Below, piece by piece: positions 34,660 to 47,837 of a DNA stretch of 64,000 nt. The DNA comes from Icerya purchasi (taxonomy: Eukaryota > Arthropoda > Insecta > Hemiptera > Monophlebidae), in contig CM077115.1 in assembly GCA_039619475.1 (NCBI GenBank), positions 221,511,291-221,575,290 on the forward strand. Reading direction: 5' to 3'. The notes below the pieces were generated by a model. That model did not search any database, was not told where the DNA came from, and saw nothing but the letters and a program-made list of their open reading frames with translations. Made by a program: the position numbers and the translations under genes. Each line of letters begins with the position of its first letter. Positions within the stretch are counted from its first letter, which is position 1.

Positions 34660-37444
34660 GTCCGCAAGAAAGGATATTCCGAAAACGCTTTCATCAGCAA
34701 AGACGGTTAAAGTAAAAACACATTTTATATATCGGTCGATATAATTATTAATGTAATACAAAACCGAGCTGTTTTCACCCTAATCAGCCCTTTCTTCATA
34801 TCATACATAATGCAGCACATCTATGGTAGGGAACGTTCACAATCTGCTAGAATCGTAGAGCAGTGTGCAAAAGTCTCCTTTGTTAATGGTACTCTACTTC
34901 TGGTGAACGTTTCGAAACTAGCGCAGCTGAGTTGTCCGTTAACAGAGCTAATAAATTTACATAACTGTTTAGCTTGCTCCCGGGATACTCGCTGTAAATG
35001 CTTAAAATCTAACGATGCAGCTGGTGCCTCAGTGAAAAAACGACCTCCGGGTTCCTGATTCTTACAACATACTTTTATAGTGTGACGAAGTAGTGAAACT
35101 TTTCATCGGTACAATCATCGATTACCTCAGTGCTGAAATGCTTAATGTAGACCGACGACGTCGAATCCTAATTTGACTCGGTCTAAAATTGTAGCAGTTT
35201 AACAGTATTGCCGGATAATAAAGAAAATAGAAATACATGAGATGGGGCATTTTTTATTCGCTTTTCCGAAAATATTAAAATTCAGAAAATGAGCCGAGTC
35301 GTGTTTTACTGAACAAAATGAAAATGGCTTCGTCCGATTAATTACACTGCCGCGCTGCTGCATTCGAAATTACGAATGGTAGAATTCGCTTTAAAATTAA
35401 TGATGTAGATATCTTCGAATGTACCACCTTCCGCTATCTTTGGTGCTGCAATTTTAATTTATTATTCCGTAATTTTTTTAAAACGCCAGCAGGAGGCGCT
35501 GACCTAGCGTGTTAACGGAATTACAAAAAGAATCGAAGAAGGATTGACCAGGGGAAAAAAAAGAAAAAGAACAAAGGGGTTTTAGAAGTAACAGGTTGCC
35601 GCTTCACCGATTCGCGTACGCTAGATTGCACTCTTTAAAACTATAAAGAAGTTCACTTGAGCAACGTTCGATATTTAAATTAATAACAACTTAAAAAAGT
35701 AGTTATATTATTCCGGAATATATTAATTTGTATAGTTTACGAATAATAATTCCGAAAAAATTCCGAAAACAATAAGGATAAAACAAAAAAAGAAGGAGTT
35801 CCAAAGTAACGATATTTGAACTAGCGTGTTTACAAATTCGATCACAAAACTGATTTAAAAACCCTAGTATAGTATGAAAAAAAAAAATCAACGAACGACT
35901 GACGAAAATATCATACGTATTTGTTCGCAGGTCGTTTTAATCACTTGGTCGAAAATATCCCGATTATCTGTAGTATTATGTAGTCGTTTTGTGCAGATAG
36001 AAAATATATTAGGTTGCATTCTTGGCTACGAGGCAGGTTATTCAGCCAAACTCGTTGCACTCTTTGAAGTACGAAAAGCTGAACACATCGTGCGCCTGAT
36101 TTATTAAAGCCGGTCGGGCAGTTTTAATGTGAAAAAAGTCTTGTTTCCATTATGGTAATATGGAGGCGCTTATTATTCCTCTTAATGATGTTTAATTACA
36201 AAAGTGAAATGAAAAGAACGAATAGCGCTGAATACAACTTACAGTGAGATACTAAACACGAACGACTTGCGAAATGAGCGTCTCGATAGAGGCCAAATTG
36301 GAATCCTTAATGAAATATGAACTAGCTCCTTAGTGAAATAAAAAGAACGACTAAAGCCGAAATGAAAAACGCACGTTCGGTTCTATATTCTTCTTTGACA
36401 CCACGCTTAACAGACATTTAACTATACATCTTCGGCATTTCTGTATATCCGTTGCTATAAAAATACACCCATCATCTGCAGTAACATTTTCCGATCCATT
36501 CTGTAAAACGCGTGCCAAGGTACATTTGAAGAAACCAGCTGATTTCATCCGAAGATGAAACAGGAAAGCGATGAATTTCTATCACATACTAATGAGTGGA
36601 ATTTATCGGCAACGACAATTAAATTTTAAACAAGCGTAAATCAAATTTTAACATTAACACCGTCACAAATATCTCGGAACATATATAATTAATAAACAAT
36701 TACGAAATATTACGCTGAAGCTCTTATTATGTTAATAGGCTTAAGAATAATTTCTAGTTAATAATAATAAGCTAGTGTCCTGCATGGCAATCCGTTATTT
36801 AAAGTAATAAAATTAAGTTTCATTTCAATATAGCGATATAATCTCAATCGATGTTCACATTTCCGTATAGATTAATAATGTGATTTTTTTTAACTTTCAC
36901 GATTCGTAATATTCCTTATTATTATTTTCAAATTATGAATTTCGTGAATTTATTAAATTTCGGCTATTTCGCTATTTATTTGATCATAAAGTAATTTTTT
37001 ACAGGTTTTTTAATTTTTGTTTTTATTATTTACTTTTTTTTCAATTTTTTCTATAATTTAAGAAGTATTCATTCTTTATTTTTATTGCGCATTTAGCAGC
37101 CGCCGTAACATCCTTTAAGCATTAAAATAGATGTGAACGAAAGCTTTATGTTGTTTTAATTTAGGAATAAAACTTTAGAAGTAAGTTTTCTCGTCGTTGT
37201 GGAATTCCCATAGTTCTAAATCTGTCTTCGCTACACGATACATATATGTATATATATATGAAAACTCTGACTTTCGGGCCTTGCAAGAGAACAAGCCTCG
37301 TTGACCCCCGATCGTTTTTCTTCTAAGTTTCTTTTAGAAAATCATTTTCAATTGACTCTACGTCATTCTTACCCGTCTTTTACTAAAAAAAAAAAACAAA
37401 AAACAAAAACATCTTAGCAGTTGTACAACGCGGCATTCAGTTTC

Positions 37445-38465
37445 TGTTTTTTTTTTTACGCCATGTACAGCCTTATGGCTAGAGGCGTGAGAACTGTTTG
37501 GATTTAAATTAAGGAGTAGAGACTGGTAGCTTGCAAGAAGGAGAGGAGTTTGAATGTTTTGGTATCATTGTCTGAAAGTAGAGATTCAAGAGATTCGTCT
37601 TGGATGTATAGGGTCTCTTTGGGTTTGAAATTTTGGACAATCGATTAGTATGTGTTTGATGGAGATGGGAACTGTGCAGGGTTCACATATCGGTCGAGGC
37701 TGTTTGTTTAATATATAACCGTGAGTGAGAGCTGAGTGACCTGCTCTTAGTCTGAATAATACGACTTCGTTTTTTCTGGATTTTTGATATGAAGTTTTGC
37801 CAAACATCTACGGTTTTCTTTATGGTTTTTAGTTTGTTCGTGTCTGGGATCTGATTCCAGTGTTATTGGAAGGATTTATATGCAACGGATTTACTGGATA
37901 TCTTCAAGTCCGAAAGAGGAACTGAAACGTTTGGAATTGGGGAGATGATCAAGGACCGTTTTGCTATTTCGTCTGCTTTCTCATTTTGACGGATGTTACA
38001 ATGGGATGGTATCCAACAGAAGATGATTTCTTTGTGTGTACATGAGAGGGTACTTGCTATTTCTTGAGAAATGGAGTGTTGTTTTTTTTTTAATGATAGT
38101 TTTGGATTGTCAGGAGTGCTGACAGTGAGTCTGTTAGAATTAGAATATTGTTTGTTGAGAGATCCATAGAGTAGTTTGTGGCTAATTTAAGGGCTTAAAG
38201 TTCAGTTGAGAGTACTGTGAAATGTGGCGGTAGTGGGTATGGTATTTCATTTTGATCGTGAATAATTGAGCATCCTGCTCCGCTTGATTTGGCACCGTCA
38301 GCGCATATTTCGACGAAATTCGGATATTTGGTAAGGAGGTTGTTGAAGTGACGATTATAGATGAGAGCGTTAGATTGAGATATATTCAAGTGCGTGAGTG
38401 ACAGATCTATCTTTGGAGTGTATGAGGACCAGGGCGGATTGATATTGCTGGGAAAGTGTTGGATA
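37445..38465 (-). pseudogene. I-clade LINE 3' region with RNase H domain
   Basis: On the minus strand, near 38440, is NPPWSS, the 'PPW' block that precedes RNase H in I-type LINEs. At 38195-38389 follow YPNFVEICADGAKSSGAGCS (RNase H strand 1 with the catalytic D of 'TDGSK', here ADGAK) and then STEL (second acidic residue, 'SAE' position). ILILTDSLSALLTIQN near 38110-38160 carries the third acidic residue (TDS). The terminal piece at 37586-37807 has EVVLFRLRAGHSALTHGYIL, CEPC and ISIKHILIDCPKF, the C-C-H-C finger that closes the protein. A T run at about 37447-37457 marks the poly-A tail. The middle is frameshifted, and everything upstream of RNase H is missing. Confidence 0.9.
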
Positions 38466-38520
38466 ATAGTTATTTTATATAAATTAACGGTGAAAATAAT
38501 CTCATATGACTTTAAAGTAA

Positions 38521-38632
38521 CTGGACATAATCATGGAATATAATCATGGGATATAATCACAGGACATAATCACGAGACAAAAAGTAAAAAAACGTGGTAT
38601 ACCATGAACGACATACTCATTTATATGCATAT

Positions 38633-38690
<58 letters not shown>
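38521..38690. repeat. 13-15 bp minisatellite followed by (CA)n/(TA)n
   Basis: Four imperfect units of ATAATCATGGGAT type (38527-38575) are followed by a (CA)n/(TA)n tract at about 38632-38686. Confidence 0.85.
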
Positions 38691-40554
38691 AATCTTGTTT
38701 CTTCAAATATGCCGCTATAGGTTTTACTTTTATACGATAGTAGGCTGTGTGTGTCCATACTTATGTATACTGTCGACTTTTAAGTGACTATTTTTACTAG
38801 TTTAACTCGGTGTTATAGGCAATGATTCAAGACTATAGTAGTACGACTTATTATCTATACTTTGTGCAGTAGAATTTATTTATGTTACAACTGGTATATG
38901 ACGCAGTTGATTTCGTTATAATGAAATATTTGGAAAGATTATATAGTGGACCAAACTAAATAAGCTTGAAGGGGATAATGTTCGATTATATCGTAGGTGA
39001 TTAACGCGTATTTCTTACGGTCTAACGAAAATTGAAGGAGACTCGAAGACATCGACTGAATGCCCATATAATCGTATTCTCAGCCGGTCTCAAAACTGAA
39101 AGCGGCGCCTTTTATTTTTTCTATTCTGATATTTTCCATTTAACTCTGCGTCGAATTCTTTATAACGCATTATAGGGAGACGTACATTCGGGGAATTCGG
39201 AAAATACTTACGCATTTTAAAGTGAAGCTTGTTTATGAGGGAAATCGTTCGATGAAGGAGGCTTCAAGTGAAATTATTGGCGCGCGTTTGAAAAAACTCG
39301 ATGTGGACTGCTTCTCCGAGGTGCATTAAATTGGTTTGAAGAGAGAAATAAAAAAAGAGTTCGGAGTCGATGTCGCTGTTTCAGCCAGGAAGCTTTTCGT
39401 CGACTGTGGAGACGCAAACTCGAAAATAGCATTCCGTATTTCAGGATTCTAATGTTGCTTCCTAAGCCAGGGCACTTTCTCTGCATTATGTTCTCGAGCC
39501 GGCTTTTGATAAACTAGCAGTGTACAGCAGTAGCGGGACTGCATTTACTTAGCTTTGCCGATGTGCCCGAATGAAAAGCATTCCTCCATCCACTTCTCGG
39601 TCGCTCGATGTAAACGTAAACGTTGCCAGTCGAGATGTTACGTATTTTAACGTGGCCCGGGCCTTTTACTTGACTCTCTGTCAACGTCCGAACGCGGCAG
39701 GTAAATTTATTCATTTGGCGATTATCGAGTTAACGATGAAGCTACAGCAGCCTGCTCTTAATATTTACTGAAAAATTCTTTCGAACATCCTCCACGACTT
39801 GTTCTAAGTTCATTAAAAACATTAACCGTCGTCAACAACGTAGCGACCAAAATCGGCTTCTCTTACAAATTGAAAACTGCGTAAATGACTCGAGTATTTC
39901 CGCGCAGAAACGACAATCCAACTGGTTCAAGTGCGTACGAGTAGTCGCCCGTTCAATCTAATTCTGCAATTTTGTACCGTAAATTCGCGCAGTCGTCTCG
40001 TACAAAGAATCATCTTTGCTGGCATGTTTTCGTTACTAAATGTTGAATAAAATGCCGTTTCGTATAAACAATAAAACAGCATATTAAACACAAACACACC
40101 GATACCATGGATTAATTGCACAGGTCAAAAAAAGTTGCCGACTAATTAAATTCTGCATGTTACTTCAGTTGTTCAATGTTTAATGTTTATCTTCAACTTC
40201 AGTTATGCATTAAATTATTCGCACCAGCTTTATCACTTCTCCCGAATTAAAAAAAATATAAATAAAATTTTTTTCATAACCCAATTCTTCACAAAACAGT
40301 ATATTTATGCGGGCTGTGATGTATTTAAAAAATACATATGTATATATTCTTTTTCCCCCCAGAACATTTCTATTATTTTAATAAAATCATTTTCCTGTTA
40401 TGAAATATTTATCTTACGAACACGCATAAAAAATCATTAAAGTTACAGCGATTAGAATATCCGAATTTTAGGGCACAAAATAAAATTATTCGCACCAATT
40501 TGGAAATTCTTAAAATGATTAAAGCCGTACATTTAAATGAATTTTTTGGGACGT
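38691..40554. other. Spacer, no gene seen
   Basis: The part from about 39230 to 39960 is less AT-rich than its surroundings and lacks transposon blocks, but no coding pattern was found. The remaining sequence is AT-rich. Confidence 0.4.
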
Positions 40555-40850
40555 CTTATATATATATATATATGTATACATATTAATTACAATGTAATTT
40601 TTAGCCCGGCCTCTAGTAGAAAAAATGTCTCAATTTTATGCAACGAAAGTTAAATGTTTTTAGGATAGAATTTTTGTGATTATTTTTTTTTGTTTCGTTG
40701 CCGGCAAGAATGAAATAAATCTTGATCATTTTATAAAAAGTATAGAAGAGAAAGAGATAGAAATGTAAACAAGAGAGTCCCTTGCGGGGCCAAAGTGGCC
40801 AAGTTTATATATATATATATATATTAATTACAACGTAATTCTTATTCGAA
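40555..40850 (+). repeat. (TA)n-linked repeat, diverged tandem copy
   Basis: A shortened, diverged version of the unit that follows at 40851. It begins and ends in (TA)n (about 40558-40574 and 40804-40823). It keeps AAAAATGTC.CAATTTTATG, a GGATAGAATTTTTGTG block, ATCATTTTATAAAAAGTATA, GAAGAGAAAGAGA and GGCCAAAGTGGCCAAGTTTA. One frame reads NLDHFIKSIEEKEIEM, parallel to NFDNFIQSIEEKETEM in the other copies. It lacks the ATGTCACAA...ATGTAACGA internal segment. Confidence 0.8.
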
Positions 40851-41216
40851 AAAATGTCCCAAAAAAATGTCCCAGAAAAATGTCCCAATTTTATGTAACG
40901 TTTGTTATATTTTGTAGGATTTTTGTTATTGTTATTTAAAAAATGTCACAATTTTATGTAATGAAATATGTAACGAAAAATGTAACGACAAAAAGGTCTT
41001 AATTTTATATAACGGAAGGTAAATGTTAGAATAGGATTTTTGTGGTTATGTTATTTTTTGTGTGTGTTGATGCCAGTAAGAATTACGTTGTAAATTTTGA
41101 TAATTTTATACAAAGTATAGAAGAGAAAGAGACAGAAATGAAAGCAAGAGGGGACAAGGGGCACAGCCCTTTGCGAGGCCAAAATGGCCGAGTTTTATAT
41201 ATATATAGATATATAT
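40851..41216 (+). repeat. (TA)n-linked repeat, nearly identical to 52083-52467
   Basis: About 365 bp starting with repeated ATGTCCCA words, then an AT-rich body, then GAAGAGAAAGAGACAGAAAT, GGGGCACAGCCC, and GGCCAAAATGGCCGAGTTTT, ending in a (TA)n run. By eye the copy at 52083-52467 differs at only a handful of positions outside the (TA)n tail. One frame encodes NFDNFIQSIEEKETEMKARG. No terminal inverted repeats or poly-A. The element class is unknown; a microsatellite-anchored non-autonomous transposon is one option. Confidence 0.9.
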
Positions 41217-42811
41217 AAACTCGGTTCTTTGGAACTCGGAAGTGGGCAAGCTCCTTTCACCCCCAGAGTTCTTTTATAATTCTTATAGAAGAGTAAACTT
41301 TTTCATTGGCTACGTCGTTCGAGAAATTGTGAAATTTTTTTGGGACAAATTTCGTAACAGGACATTTTTTCTGATGACCCCTGGCGAAAAATGGCGTAGC
41401 CATTAATAAAACTGGATCTTCGAGCATTGATACAGAGAGGTACTAGTTTTCTGTAATTATTAAATAAAATTTCCGGCTCTGAGTGAATGTCAAACTTTAA
41501 AAAACGAAAATGTGACGCCAATAGTTACAGATTGTGTTGATAGAATTTTCTTATTATTGCCGTCGTAAAAGTAACATACTCATTAATACGTATAAATAGA
41601 TAAACAGCTAGATAGGTATAATTAACAATCAAATCTTTATAAATTAATAATAAATACATAGAATTTATTTATTTATATAATTTCACAACTCAATAATTCA
41701 AACGCTTTGAATTTTTTTTAGTATTGATAGTAATATTAATTCCCCTACATATTTGTTTCGTTGATTTTTTTCCCCCGTTATACACCACAAATATAATAAA
41801 AATCCCCGCTACTAATCTCGCCTTATTGTAATATAATTTTATTCGTGTTCCATAAATTAAATTATATCAGTCTTGCCTAGTGATCGTTTTATTTTATTTA
41901 CCCACCCCTCTTGATAATAATTACTGCTTAAAAACGCATTTCCTTTTTAAATTCGAATAATTACGCCGTGAATATATTGGATGTAAGTTTTAAACCGCTT
42001 CCAAACGGTTTGTATTTGTCTGTGCATGGTTGCATATTAAAAATTTCGTTTTCAATACAAAGGGGCGGACTTATTTTCGTTTAATTTAAAAACTACGGAT
42101 TCGAATTCTGAAATTCGTAGGAAATTGAACAACGCGCACATTTTGGTGATTCTTTAATTTTTATTCCGAATGAACTTCACCTATCACTTCTTATTATAAG
42201 CTAGCTACCGTGGGGCGGTTGGTTAGGCAATGATAATGATTTGGTAGATTATGATTATTTCATCTGCACCCGATTAATGCCCGTAGTTGCCGAGCTCAAA
42301 AAAACAAACAAACCCTATTATAGCAGAACCGAATGGCTCAAAATTCTATACTCAGATAAACCGATAGAGAATTATTTGAAAAATTAATTTTGTGAAATTA
42401 GCACGTCTTGCATACCGTATTCGGAACGTCCATCGAATGAAAATATAAACCAGATTTAAATTGGAAATGCGTTTAAAATTTTCTTTTTTTTCTAATTTCA
42501 ACTATTATTTCAATAAAAAAGTGACAATTAAAATCAAATCTAGTCCAAAACAAACTCCTACTTGACTAGTATGAGAACAAGAATCTAATTCGACTATGAC
42601 TTGTGGAGTCGGATGAACGTTAAAAAATTCACATGTTTCTAATATAGACGGGTCGACTCGTAAATACCGGAAAAACGTAGCGGTGGCTCCAGTTTAAAAG
42701 AATCAACTTATTCTTTTTCAAAATATAGTCGATCTTGAATCATAGTTTAAGCAAAATTGGCAATTTGTCGATGTGTTCTTTAACGTACTAAACATGTATG
42801 TATTACGTCGG
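41217..42811. other. Spacer, no gene seen
   Basis: AT-rich. At about 42214-42236 a GGTTGGTTAGG stretch resembles a pol III A box, but no B box follows at tRNA spacing. Confidence 0.4.
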
Positions 42812-43060
42812 GTGTTTGTGTTGTGGTTAGTGGGGAACAGTATATGCCAAGTTCGACTCCGACCATAGTCACCAGTTGTTTATAATACAGTTCTCCAAAA
42901 ATGAATTTGTAAGTGTATCAGAAAAGTATTTACTCTCTTTCTCTCTCGACTTAGAGTCAGGATCGACTTGACAAGTTTCGACTCAACTCTAAGCAAGCTG
43001 ACATGCATTACAAGTTAGAATCGCCCAGCTCCAAAGGTAATCACCGAAAGTATGGTTTCA
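42812..43060 (+). mobile_element. tRNA-derived SINE with CTCTCT core
   Basis: The head has an A-box-like TGTGGTTAGTGG (42822-42833) and a B box AGTTCGACTCC (42850-42860), which differs from the consensus GGTTCGANTCC only at the first base. The body contains CAGTTCTCCAAAAATGAATTTG, a pyrimidine tract (CTCTCTTTCTCTCTCG, about 42933-42948) and a GACTCAACTCTAAG stretch. The fragment at 32161-32385 shares the body. No tail repeat or target duplication was identified. Confidence 0.65.
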
Positions 43061-46000
43061 ATATACAAATTAAAACTCTTTTTTCCCAAGCGTAAATATA
43101 TGACCGTTTTAATTTAATCGTTTCGATTTCATCGTAATTTTAATTTAAAGAAAATGCAATTACGGTTATGGTTTTGCTTTTAAAAGAAAACAACAAAAAC
43201 AAAACAAAACGATGTCGTATTAATAAATCAACGAAGAAGGAAATTACTGGCTTCCTAAAATAAATCGTACGCATTTGAAAGCATTTTAATAGTTTACAAG
43301 TTCAAGGCATTTAAATTACGTACATTTTTTGTAAAATAAGTGTGTAACACGCGGTGCGCATGACTTTAAAAATAAGTTTTATTTGAAAAGTCGAGCACTG
43401 CGAGTTCGTCATTTATTTTTTCCTATCCGTTTATTATACTGCAGTTCGATTTATGAAGCAGGTCCACCGTGCCGCCTCAATATCATATTATAATAATTTA
43501 ATACCTGATATTCACTTATTTAGGACTTTATTTCCGATGTTATAAGGTATAATCCTAAAAGACAAAAACGTAATTAAAATGTTACAAAATCATTATAATG
43601 TCGAAGAAATATACCGACGGCGACAGGTTGTTGTTAGTTGGTTTAATTTGAAGTGGGTTTTTTCTAGAATTATAATTACATTTTTACCATATAATGGTAG
43701 CGTTTATTTTTAATAACGGATAATTACTGATAACAGCGCCGTTAGTGCAGCATTTTACGTTGCCCATATAGCGAATGGACATATAAATTCGTGCGGGTCC
43801 TATTCCCCTGATACTAAAATGGATAGAACGGAAGCACTTTTATCTTATTACACGATGATGGAGGGCATTAATTGATAATGTAAGTCTCCCCTTGGAATTA
43901 TTAGCTCAGCTCATAACCGGCGTTTTACAAAGGCGACGAATATTCCTTGCAAACTTTACGTTTAACACTCTCTGGCAGGACTGATTTTGCTTTTCTCCTC
44001 CAACACATCCAAACTTCTCCTGCTTCCCCGCCTTCTTTGATTTTACCATAAACGAGACTTGGGATCACTATAAGAGCACATCAATCTCTTAAAAGCAAAG
44101 TCCAGACGAAAGTGCAATGAAGCGAAGCGAAGAACGAAATGAACGTAATCGAAAATAATTCAACGTTCGTATTAAAGTCGTAATAATAAATTTTCTTCTA
44201 TTATAATATCAGCTTAGTCGTTCGCTAGGTTGCGTTTTAAGAAAACAAAAAAAAAAAAGTGTTTATTAATTTAATCGAGACGTTACTTTATCACCTCCAC
44301 ATTTTTTTAAACACTGAACCATAAACACTGACGAAGATTTTACTAAATGAATGAATAAAAGTTTACACGCATCATCACATAATACCTCTGAATAACACTG
44401 CCGCTGTAATAATAACCTTTCCAGCGATTAAACCGGTACAATTAACACAGGTAGGAATTTTGTAAAGTCTGTTTTAAAGTCTGATTATGAAAGTTCATCA
44501 TCATTATCGGGGTTCCATTCGAGCGGATTCCCGTTTTGAAAGCAGTACTTCTTGTTTATGGGTTTGTAGTGACCGAACTGATCATATCTCTCCGTATCCA
44601 TTACAGATATTTGGGTTAGAGTTGGGTTTGCAGTGGGTTTTTTTCTTTCGCTGAGACAAAGGATGTCTAAGTTCTTGTCGTGTTGACGACTTCATATAAT
44701 GTCCTATTGCACAATCTGTTTTTGTAAATTTCTGTTCCCATTCGGATACATTTTGATTACATCGCTTTCTTATGCTCGGCATGGAATCTTTATAATAGCC
44801 GCCGTTCACGCGGGCTGCTAGTCTTTGCGAGTTGTCTCTGCAGAACAATGCTTTTAAGGTAGTATGTCTTTATTCGTTCTCATAACATTTGGTATCTGCA
44901 GTCTGCATGTAATTATTTACCTATACAGTCTTACCTGTGAGAATTTTATTCATTATGCAACGTAGTACTTGTTAGTGATAACAACTTAATATGTTTTTCC
45001 CATTTCCGTGTCTCTGTGAGTCCTACAACGGAATTGCAACCGCCTTAAATATCAACAGGTTTGGGAGTATAAATATATTTCGGAATATTTTCTTAATGGT
45101 GCTTGATGCCGCTTAAATTCTTCCCTATATTTCGGTAGCAAGAAGTCATTATTTGTTGTACGTTTTTGAACTGGCCCGATTACAGTATTCCCCCCCCCAT
45201 TTTTTTTCTCTTCCGAGCATAGAATCTTTCGTTAAAAAATCGCACGGTTCAAAACTCTCGGTGATTAAGAAAATAAAATTTCTATATATTTATAGTGGCA
45301 CAGTTCGCACGTGTCGCGGATTGTGAGCGACGGCTGCTTTATGTACCCTGTAGGTGAAATAGTTCCATATCGAGAAGGTTTTATTCTATTCGTAAAAGCT
45401 TCCATCATATTTGGTGCAAATGATACTTTCAAATTATTACGAAAATAACAATGCTTAAACAAAATCTTTTCAGCTACCGAAATTACCGCTCTCCATTGTT
45501 ATCGTGATAGGTCACTTTGCTGTGTTTCACGAACGTTAATGCGCATAAAAATTTCTTGGTACAGGCCGTTTTTTCATTCACAAGTCTTTCTGTTCAGTGG
45601 AGTGGTACACCATAAACTCAATGTAAAGATTTTCTTTCGCAGTTCAGCGAGAAAAACCAAAGCGACATGTTGCCATGGCTTCGATGAATATCCCAGTGTC
45701 GAGCCATATCCCTTACGGAAGTTAACAGAGCAAGATCGAATAGCACGCAGCTACAGAAAGCAATGGTAATAGACCGTTGTTGCCCACATTCACTTTAGTC
45801 TACTTTTATACATATCGGGCCTAACGCTGTGGTTTTTAGCTCTTCACAACACATATTCGACTTCTTGTAACAATGTGAACGACCCCGTTGCTCGACAATA
45901 TTTTTGACTTCATTTTTACAATATCCGGGACAATCGTGACGGAACCTACTGCAGCTCGAATTTTTAAGTATCTTCTAATGCCCTTACCTTCGCAGACCAT

Positions 46001-46645
46001 TCGCAGATCGTTTCTATTATCTAGCGGTGTATGTTTTTGTAATACTGTTCCTCTCCGTTTTGCTTTAGGCTGATTATTGTAAATTTTTCTTCGCTTTTTC
46101 CTAATGTAGGCGCGTGTGGGTGCGTGGGTTTTCTTGTATTCATCGATGTAAGTATTATTTTAATTGCTTCAAAGAACTTTCCCTACAAAATTTATTTTCA
46201 TTGGTGAGAAATGTTTCGTATATCGTATTCCAAAATCTAACTTACTGGAGCATTATCGTACAAATAAGTGAAATTCCTGCGGCTGCTAGAATGAGCTGTC
46301 GTCACTAAAGTTCTTGCTATATAGTAATAGCGTAGAAATTCTGAAACAATAAGGGAGCTTTGGAGAGTGCCTGTCGAAAATTGATCATTCATATAATTTT
46401 CTTGTATGATTAGATTACGCTCGTTAGATGGTTCGATCTCAGCAAAATACTTGTCGCGCTCCTGTTCGCTACACACCGTTCTGTATAATAATTCGAGATT
46501 GTCGACAGTTCAAGAAATCTTAAATCAACAAATAAGCCTCTTTAGTAAAGTTCAAACTGCGCCAATTTTATTGTCAACATATAGAATACCTCTATAAACA
46601 TTACGAGTAATAACGTCACTTTTATGTGTCGCAGCAGTCGTAACG

Positions 46646-46686
<41 letters not shown>

Positions 46687-47837
46687 TGTATTATGTACAT
46701 AACACATATAGAGGGAGATGAGAAAAAAGGTCATTTTCATTCGGATATTTCATTTTAAGAGAAGCCTATTTAGAACTTATATAGTTGCTTGTTTGAATTC
46801 TAATACAGTCGGCAATGGATAATTTTGGGCACCCCTACGAATCGAATTTTTACAAAATGCTCTATTACAATCGGTAAAGTCTGTTTAATGAATACGCAAT
46901 CTAAAATGTTCGCAGATATTTTAATTCGATGGTCGTTAACCCTAAACGTCCGCTGCGGATACATAAAAAATTAAAAAAAAAAAATATATATTTCTTCGTT
47001 ATTTTTTTTAATGATATCGATTGTCATTATTATTATTATTATTATTATTATCGTAGTTTTCACTTAAATTATATATAATATATAAAATTTTTGTTAAATC
47101 TACGCGATTGTTATTAAATTCGTCACAATCGGCGTGTACACTATGCCGCTATGATATGAATGGCTCGTAACTTTTGCAGGCATGTTATAATGAAGAAAGC
47201 AGGGTATGTGAAAGCTAGAATAGCTTACGTGATAATGACACACTGTTTACATCAAAAGTAACTTTTTTAGCTCCAACTTATTTTTTATAACCCCTGTTGT
47301 TAATATTACGGTATTAACCGTTTTTGTTTTTTTTTTTTTTTTTCAATTTTTTGTACACGTCAACAGTGGAACTTACCCAGCGCAGAAAATTGTGTACATT
47401 GTAAAAGAAAAAGATCAGAAATTGAGGAAATAAAGGAGGCTAACAAAGGAACTATATTGAGAAAGGGGAATGCGAGAATGGCGTGGGCACTATAAGGAGT
47501 GGGCAGGAACCGGTTGTTCAGCGATAGTTTGTCTTTCGTGTGAATACTCGCCGTTTTTAAATTGAATACATACAAAAGCAATAAAGTAAGTAGAGGTAAA
47601 TGGAGACCTCTTTTAGTTTTTTTCTCCTGCCCCAGCTACAAAATGCTTCTAACTACGTCTAGATATTTAGTTTTGAAAAAGAGGAAAATATAGTGTTCAA
47701 AATTAAATGGGAATTTTATTCAATTTCAACATTTATTTATTTCCTTAATAATAATACTATGAGTGAAACCTGCCAAAAACCTTCTAAAAGGTTTATGCTT
47801 TTTAGGCAAAGCGTAAATAACGCTAACTCCGTATTAT
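43061..47837. other. Long stretch without a convincing gene
   Basis: Mostly unrecognised sequence of mixed composition, with (TA)n at 46648-46683, (TTA)n at about 47026-47051 and a T run at 47326-47343. Unassigned open pieces lie at 44582-44848 (-), 45539-45769 (+) and 46237-46476 (-). None shows a known domain. The first is discussed as a weak exon candidate. Confidence 0.4.
46648..46683. repeat. (TA)n microsatellite
   Basis: About 18 TA units. Confidence 0.97.

Larger units (their letters stand above)
32386..37440. other. Long stretch without a recognisable gene
   Basis: AT-rich DNA with microsatellites. Unassigned open pieces of 79-98 residues lie at 32980-33219, 34260-34556 and 34810-35058, with no recognisable domain. 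Nothing in them supports a gene call. Confidence 0.45.

Noticed and set aside
42214..42300. GGGGCGGTTGGTTAGG resembling a pol III A box
   Set aside because: No B box follows at tRNA spacing and no second copy was seen.
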